A DNA stretch of 64,000 nucleotides from Chlorops oryzae (taxonomy: Eukaryota; Arthropoda; Insecta; Diptera; Chloropidae). Both the position numbers and the translations under genes were made by a program. Location: positions 80,000,351-80,064,350 of the forward strand of contig CM035807.1 of the NCBI GenBank assembly GCA_020466095.1. Direction: 5' to 3'. The first letter of the stretch is position 1; every line of letters begins with the position of its first letter. A model generated the notes under the pieces. That model was not told the DNA's origin. It made no database searches and saw nothing but the letters and a program-made list of their open reading frames with translations. Of the stretch, positions 56,378 to 64,000 are shown in pieces.

Positions 56378-59300
56378 GTGAGCTCTCATCGGTTATTGTT
56401 AAGTAGATTGCTTGTTAAATTTGATAAATAATTAATTGACAAGGAATCATAATTCCAAAGGATTTTCCTACACGTACAGAAGAAATTCCTTTGTTCATAT
56501 CTTACTTTTTCTATTGAAGACTTTTTAACATTGTGCATAGATTAACAGAAACAAAGAATATTCAGGGTACATTTAACTAGAATTTCCAGCAATTTTCTTT
56601 CTGTATTATTGATTCCTGAAGTTCAGAAACAAGCTTCAAAAATTCGTTATTGCTGCTCTTCCCTGTATCGTAGACTATCTCAGTGATTAGTTTTTCGATG
56701 AAAAACTTTATACATCCTTTTTTCGTTGGTGTAAGCCTTGTGCTGATGCAACGAAAACCCACTTTCTACAGGATAATCTTCTAGGAAACTTCTTTAACAA
56801 GAGGATGATAAAAGTATTAAGGAACATTATGGAATTGTTTTTGGTACAGAGGGAAGAAAAAGATTTTTTCCACGTTGTATTCGCCTTCAAGCGAATGACA
56901 TTTCGTTGAACTGATTTGAATTCCTTTTAACTAAGTACTTAAGTGAAAAGAAATAATTTTGATTTGATCTTTGCATCGGGAACTGATGTGGTCACTCTAA
57001 AAATACAATTAATACCTTTATTTACCTAATCGAATCTTATCTAAGAAAGTCAGAGTTAATATTAGCATTAAGAAAAATACATTTTTTTTGCCCCGTAAGA
57101 AAGTCACTTTAGCATCGCTAGGTGATTCAAAGATAAAAATATTCTTTCAATCATTTAATATAAAGTTACAGCGAGGATTCTAAAATATAAAAAACTTATT
57201 TCAACTGACAGCAATGTGTCGCAAAAACTTTTTTCCTATCAAAACATATCAATCATTTGATAAATTGACTTACTGAATTATTGCTTGACCTTCCGTTGCA
57301 GCTAAGATTATAACTCATAAACAGCAGATTTCCCAGCAACCATTCGCAAAGAGAATAAGAGTTTCCATTTCTACGATTGCGATGGCAAGTATCCCCATTA
57401 GAATCCGTCTGACCTCAATGCAAGAACGAATTTGAAAATCGCAAGTTATTGCCAAGTTACGATTAAGTATCGAGCGATTGCGGCGATAAAGCAAAAAGTT
57501 CAAGCATTATTTGGCAATCATGGCAGTAAACTTCAAATTCGTAAACATGAGCATAAATCACAATAATGTCCATGACGTCTGATCGATATATTTATTTCTC
57601 TTTTCCCTTCTACTTTCATATTCTACCCCTCTCAATTGCGCCATCTATAAAATCGACTTAAACGCTTCGTATTCTCTCGGTACGTTTTAGTAAGTCGTAA
57701 TTTTTCCGATGAATATTTAGTTTGCATCCTGGGTAGGGATTCAGTGTTGACGAACCATACTTATACATCTTCAAATATAAAACCAAATTAAATTCATAAA
57801 TCTCACTCGATATGATATGAAGTTGACTGATATGAACGGCGAATGAAGAGTCATGAAATAAATCGTTTATTGGGTGTAAATGTCAACATCATAAAAATAA
57901 AAATTGTCTAGAGGTCAAACTGATATTGAAGCTAGCCCGTCTAAAGCTTTATTTGCAAAACGGAACTTTTTTTTTTAAATTTATTTATTTATTTTTCTAT
58001 TTTTTATGCGTAGCCAAAAAAAAACGTGCAGGTTATGTTCCTGTAAAGGTAAAACTTTTTTCCAAAAGTTTTCACATTCAACTTTGTATTGCTTTTCAAG
58101 AAAAGAACACCAATCGCTTTCAATAAATCGTGGAAGTTTATTTTTAAAATTTTTGTTTGTTTTAATTTTCAGCAGTCATGTTCCTGGCAACAAACTTTTC
58201 CCTTTTAAAAGAATTATTGTGACAAGTAATAATTTATTGGTGAATGCTAGCTTATGTTTGTGAACGGCTTTGTTTTGTCTTTGACTTGCTTAGAGGATTT
58301 GTGCAATCAGTGCTTCATTCGGCTCCACTGTGCTGTTTATGATTTTTTCCTTTTCCTTAGCAAAAGCTTATCTATAGTCCATCTATGTAAGAGGAAAGCT
58401 GCAAATTTAATTTGCCTAGGCAACTTTTGACCATTGAAATATCAGCAATCGCATTTTATTTCAAAGTACTTTTCCGAGGTATTTTTTAAGTCCAGGCTAA
58501 ATCTGATTTACATGATTTATATAACCCTTCAAACTAATTGCTTTAAAAAGAGTGGTTCTAAAACTGCCACGAAACTTTGCTTTGGTACTGGCAGAACATT
58601 CACCTTAGTCACTTTTGGCAGTCTGTCATTGTAGAGTTTGAAGCATCAATCAAGAATGATAAAGAAGTTAAGGACGCTTGTGCCATGAGCTGATCCATTG
58701 CCAGACCGGAACTCCAGTCAAGAGTGCGGTCACTTAAGTGTAAAGTGAGATAGTAAACTATCTTTATGACTAAAAGTTCGGATTAAAAACGTCGTTGTGA
58801 AAAGCATATATATATAACATATATGTAGTTTAGATATTAGTCACCATAACTTGACACTAAAAATGACGATAGAGCTTCTAAAGTTTCAACTTTGTGTTGT
58901 GTATTTGTAGTAGGTATTTAATTCCAAAAGACTGTGATTATAAATCCAGATCTCTAAAATTTCCAACTAATTTACATTACTTTTCGTAATTTTCTTTGTG
59001 AGATGAAAGCGCTTTCATGTCAACAATGTTATGCATGTGTATGAATGTATAAATGAGAAATCCATTAACGCCCTTTGCAAGGGTCAATCTATTTTCTTTG
59101 CCGTTTAGTGTTGTAAGTTTCCTTGACGTACCGAAAATTGATACAATCTTAATTTATCAAGCTGCGAAATATTGAAAATAGATTACTCCTTATTAATGGC
59201 ACATTATGAAAGGATTACGGTGCACCCGAAATGAGCTGCTCACACTAAAAAGGCCATAATCGAAATTCACAGCATCGTAGTAGAGCCTTCAATGTGAACC

Positions 59301-62300
59301 CGGAATATCATTAATCATTGTTAGCGTACGAATGGAAGTGTGATGGAAAGCTTCTCTGCGTGAAACCCTTTTTTTTTATTCTTTCTTTATTTTTATTTTT
59401 GCTCTGAATTGAGCTTTTGTACCATTGATCGATTGTAGGCTTGCCTTTTTGTTAATACGAATTTTCGTTCGGCCTTTAACTCATTGAAGCAGAGAAATTC
59501 GTTTTGCATGATGCTGTCAATTCCTTTTTCTCTGTTATCCTTTATAATTTTTTTCTTTCTTGTTTTTTGTTTTTAATTTGAATTTACATTGCCTGTCGAC
59601 ATGTCACATCTAATGGCAATGGGGACCAGTCATAGCCATTTATACCATCATGTGAAAAAGTTTTTGATCTTGTTACAAGTGCATTAAAAGAACGAGCGCA
59701 CATATATATGTTATGCTATTGCCTTTTTGTTTCGAATTTCGTTATTGACTTTTCCATTGTGGTAGCAGTAGTTTTCACATCAAGAGCAAGTTTTATGAAA
59801 ATATATATTCGACAAAAGCTGTCGACACAGAGCAGAAAGTATAAAAACTCGAAAAACTTGTCAGTGCAGTTCATATTTCCACCTCGATTCGACGAGCGAG
59901 ACGAGATGTGACAAGACGAGACAGAAAATGTGGAAAAGTGCCGGACACTGGAGCGAGCGGTATTCGCTCACAGCGGGATTTTCAGAGTTTTGCCATGCTT
60001 TTTTTTCTTCGTTTCATTTACATTGACAATAAATTTGGAAGGTTATTTGACAATTTTTGTTTACGAATCGAATGAAGCGCATCATGTTTAGAGAAAACAG
60101 GAAATTGCTAGCAAAGGAGCAAATGTATTGGACATTTTATGTCAATCAGAGAACAATGGCTTGCGACATTTGTCATTTATATGTATGTGTAGTTTTCTTC
60201 GTCCTCGTTCGAAGATGTTCCACCATTGTTAATGCATTCGTACTGCATGACTAGAATTTAGTAAGAAAAAACTAATTAAATAGCCAAGTCCTTTTTCAAT
60301 GACAATTTCAAGTAATATTTTACGATAAGGTATCAAAGGAATAAAATCTGTTTGCTGATGAGAAAGAAAGAACCCAATCAACATCACCGTCCGGAATTAT
60401 CATTGCCTGGAAAAGTCAACAAAATGAAGCTAAATTTCCATGAAATTACCTTTGTTTCTGAGACTTAAACCGTAGATATGTACAATGTCCCACCATGAAA
60501 ATTCCGAAAATTCACTCTACGTAGCGGGCTGACATACCTACAACTGATTATCATAATGCCATAATTAACATTGACAGACTATGTAAACCACAGGTCGAAT
60601 AGATGAATGTTATGTAACGTTACCTCAAATAACAATGGCCCAAAGCGAACCTCGTTAGCAAAACGAATAGGACTTTCAAACCACATGAACCCACCTGAAG
60701 TCTTAAAAACGCCTGAATATGAAGATTACGGCCTTGAACGAAGCCACTTTAGGGATTGAGCTCCACCAAGCCGAGAGCAACGGGCAACATCAAAAATGGA
60801 AATTACAAAAGAGAAGATATTTTGCCCTGCACGCTGATTATCTCCTTGGCCCAGTTCGCAGCAGCGAGGCGTAAGTGGTAATATTAGGAAAGCGATTTTA
60901 TAGCCTGTGTGATGACGTTAATGCACCCATGCACTCGATGTACTACGCAATTGAAGGCGGCCATCAAATGTGCGTAGGACGGCTAACCGAGCGTGCAAAC
61001 ACAATCGTGTTCAGAGCGCCGTGCCAAACGAATTTTCGCGTCGACTTTGACTGGCTCTGAATGGTGGTGGTGAGGCTATTATTGGATTTCGCTTGATTTG
61101 AAGGCACTACATCGTGGTAGGTGCATCCTTAACATCGTAAATTGAAGCAAGTCTCTAATAAGCTTTCGAGGGCAACAATAATGTCGATTGTTCATTGTAA
61201 ATCAATTTTGTTGCTGCATATTATTCTCTTACGATCTTGAGGTTCGACATGATTTTAAGACTCTGCCTGTCTGCTTGACTGTCTGCCTGTCAGTTGGTCT
61301 GATGTATAAAATGTTCGCATAAGGACGATATAAATTAGTTTTTGCTTTGCGCTAGAAAAATGCGATACCAAAGGCGCAACTGCTTTCGAAACTAAAAAAC
61401 TAGTTCACTCAATTCTGTAGCATATCCGCGAGCGATGACACCATTTCTTTATTCCCCTTTCTCAGAGACTCATCCACATTCATTGTTCAGATGGATGATG
61501 GTTCCATATTTCTCCATTGCCTGCGTAGATGCGCGTTCGTGCTCTTATATTTTTATGTGTCTGTAATGCTATTTATAGTTTATATATATTTGAAGCGTTT
61601 TTCATTTAATATACAATACATGCACGACTATATATATATAAACGCTTTTGAAATAACTTTTCGTCTTTGACTTTATGTAAGAATATTTGCAGTTACAGCT
61701 CTCGTACAGTTCATTACTCATATTGGTATCAAAGGGATTTCCAAGTCGGGTGTTTGTACACATTTCTCCTACGCTTACGAAGTGGTGTCACAGTTCATAG
61801 TCTTGTTACACATAGATGCATATATCCGCCGGCAAGAGGTTAAGAACCTCTTTAAAGACTCTATCAAGTGTTGACTTTTCAGTATGCCTCTTTTTGTCGT
61901 TTAACGCCTTTGCTCTCGTATTGTACTTGTCATTTATAAAAAGTGCTTAGAAACAAGGATCAAAGGAAATTCTTTGGGGCTCAGAGTTACTACAGAGACT
62001 ACGCTTGGCTCAAATTTGTGTGCTTTCCCCGTTTTTGCGAATATTTCAAGAATTGTTGACGCGCCAGTGTAGATTTGCGATGGAAAATATTTCTATTTAT
62101 ATTATTAGGTACATAGACTTAATTTAAAATGTGATCGCTGCGAAGGACTGCTTAAAATTCTTCTATTAATCAAAATCTCCCGTGAAACAATTTCTGAAAT
62201 TCTCTATTGAATCTTAAAAAATGATGAAGGAAAATTATTTATTTATTATAATCAATCGCAAGCTTACGTTATAATCAATTCCTTAAAGCACTACCTGCCA

Positions 62301-62668
62301 GGGCTATCGGCTTGAAGAAGGAAAAAAAAAATTGGTAACCTAATGCTAGCTTCTCCTCAATGAAAACATGATCAAGGTTAAATTATTGAACAATATCTTG
62401 TTTGTCCAAAGCAGCTTTCTGGCATAATCATCAATGTTCTCTTGTCATCATCTGCCATCGTTGCAACATCCATTTTGCAGTGTGCTATAATGCAGTTACT
62501 TCACTCAATGCTCGATTAGCATTTATGTGGTGTGCAATATCATCGCCTACAGATAAATTGCGTTGAGTGGATGCAAAAATTACTTGCAAGTCTTGCGTAG
62601 AAAGAAAATTGCTGCCATCATTGGCAAATTATTCTTTTATGGCTTGTAATTTGTACTTCCATAAGCAG
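56378..62668. other. Long stretch without recognised genes
   Basis: Mostly AT-rich. The GC-richer part at 60700-61080 has a 61-codon frame (60875-61060) with no known motif. A (CTGTCTGC)-like patch at 61267-61295 vaguely resembles a (GTCY)n tract but lacks the other DINE-1 words. A (TA)n lies near 61630. It could hold regulatory DNA, but I see no specific signal. Confidence 0.4.
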
Positions 62669-62759
62669 TACATACAGATTGCATTAGAAAAGTTATGAGC
62701 AATGGAAATTTTGTGAATATGAAGACAAATTCAGCCCCCAGTGCTCTCTATGAGGTGAG
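62669..62759 (+). other. Weak candidate short exon
   Basis: An open frame without stop from 62665 includes ATG at 62695 and the peptide MSNGNFVNMKTNSAPSALYE, immediately followed by GAG|GTGAGT, a good splice donor. TTCCATAAGCAG before 62669 could be an acceptor. The peptide has lower AT-biased residue content than chance frames nearby, but I do not recognise it, and such a donor occurs by chance in 64 kb. Confidence 0.2.
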
Positions 62760-64000
62760 TCTCTAAGTCTACCATGGGAATCCGGTAAAGCTCCCAACGA
62801 AATAGTCTGCGAATGCTTAGAGAGCTTCGATATCTTTTCGGACAGCTTACGAGTACTCCGTAGTACCTACACAATAATGATAATATCTAAATGGTCTCTT
62901 TATCACAGCTGTTCTCAAGAATTCGTCTTCATTCTAGTATTCTAGTATTGATTTCCAAGATATTTCATATGATTATGATATGGATCTTGTGAGGCAGTAG
63001 AGATGAAGACAGTCTACAGACAATTACGCTATCTTGCTCATAGAATAGGAAAAGAAAAGGTAACGGAACTGTCTGGCTTGCTTAAGGTAACGAAAAGTTT
63101 CTTTAAGTGGCAGAGAATTGTTATTTTCCATCCTCCATTCGTCACGACTCCACAATTTCATACTAGTCTTTCGGAAGGCGGGACAATAACAAGAAAACTA
63201 TTCTGTTCCATCCTCATTCTGATGGCAAGAAACGCATGTAGTGTTTACGATGACGTATATTGTCTTTTATTTTGGATTTTTCTAACTGAAACTTAAAGAA
63301 AAACAAATTAATAAAAGACAAAAGAATCGTTTGCGAAAATCAAAAGCACAGAAAAATAAGAGAAGCGTTCTCTTTAATCGCGTATATACATGAACATCAT
63401 TTCTACTAAGTCCTTTAAATATCTAAAATGAAAATCTTTAATCTAGCTCATGTTAATCTGAGCAAAGCGTACGCAATTACATTAATTGGTGTAAAAAATA
63501 AACGCAATAAATATGAAAGGGATTCAACCGAAAGTGTAAGAGAAAAAATTCGCACAATTACAAGAATAATTACGAGAAGATTAGAAATGAAAGAGAGGAA
63601 ATTGTGTAAGGCTTTTGTGTGCACGCACACAATTTTCCGAAGCGAACGGATAGAAACAACAACAAGAACAAGTAAAAAAAAACAAATCCAATATTGAAGG
63701 TGTTATAGGGGTATAGAAAAAGTTTCCTTGTCATTAAATGATGAAAAATGTTAGTATATCACTCCATGGCTTTCCTTTTTTCTTTTCGCTTTTTCAACTT
63801 TTATTTTGCTCTACTTTGTTCTTGTTGTAGTATTTGTTGTTGTCGCTGTTGGTTTTATTCAATTTCCTTCGTAAATAACAACAAGAATCTTCTGGCCACT
63901 CCAGCCTATATTCGTAAAGAATAATCATGTCCATTTGATGTAAGCTTAATGAGCACGGGAAATCGTAAAAATCCAAGTGTTGTAATATTAATTAGACCTT
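62760..64000. other. No gene recognised
   Basis: The 97-codon frame at 63003 and 89-codon frame at 63428 show no domains. The end is AT-rich with AAC/AAT triplets near 63655-63670 and 63830-63850. Confidence 0.45.

Noticed and set aside
61267..61295. (CTGTCTGC) patch as another DINE-1 element
   Set aside because: None of the core, ACGCCCACAA or 3' hairpin words are present around it.

Overview
The window looks like non-coding, repeat-rich chromosomal DNA of a higher (schizophoran) fly. The evidence is AT-rich sequence with many homopolymer runs, several DINE-1/mini-me type elements with their diagnostic (GTCY)n tract and 3' hairpin, a mariner with a near-complete transposase, and remnants of fly-type non-LTR retrotransposons. 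A tephritid is my best guess, but the sequence alone does not settle the family. I recognise no host protein-coding gene. Apart from the 353-codon mariner frame, every open frame is 160 codons or shorter and looks like chance or repeat sequence. The window is therefore probably intergenic or lies inside a long intron.

Layout. 1-178: tail of a DINE-1-like element. 271-5631: a 2.7 kb unit present twice in tandem, each copy carrying the same 245-261 bp inverted-repeat MITE, and followed at once by a strong AT hairpin. 6238-6572: hAT-type MITE. 7201-7586: degenerate RNase H of a non-LTR retrotransposon (minus). 8031-9317: full-length mariner (minus) whose second catalytic aspartate has become asparagine. 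9460-9716: DINE-1-like fragment (minus). 11083-11316: diverged relative of the MITE in the tandem unit. 13539-13814: 5'-truncated copy of the same mariner. 19410-21340: a long purine-only (GA)-type repeat tract, split by a 421 bp hAT-like element with a perfect 8 bp target duplication.

31.7-46.3 kb is the densest repeat cluster. It holds a 245 bp MITE (31712), a DINE-1-like element with three internal 127 bp repeats (34246), an unusual 1.6 kb TA-flanked element whose ends are built from palindromic GAAGAAATTTCTTC-type repeats (35730), a 235 bp hAT MITE (37812), a 209 bp TIR element (38144), a hAT MITE nested in a DINE-1 copy (38372-38850), and two more DINE-1-like elements of a second subtype (41466, 45495). 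Further right are an LTR-like stretch on the minus strand (about 47760-48400), a jockey-type non-LTR 3' end (52384), a tRNA-Ser-like or SINE segment (54233), a degenerate tandem array (54590-55360) and another TIR element (55965). From 56.4 kb to the end I see almost nothing recognisable apart from one weak candidate exon.

These parts do not form a pathway. What they show is a history: recent mariner activity (two copies differing at one of 66 shared residues, one truncated and one with a changed catalytic residue), repeated arrival of short hAT and TA-targeting MITEs, nested insertions, and expansion of simple repeats. The best candidates for something undescribed are the 35730-37352 element and the hAT-like element inside the GA tract with its CGGAGTA subterminal repeats and palindromes.
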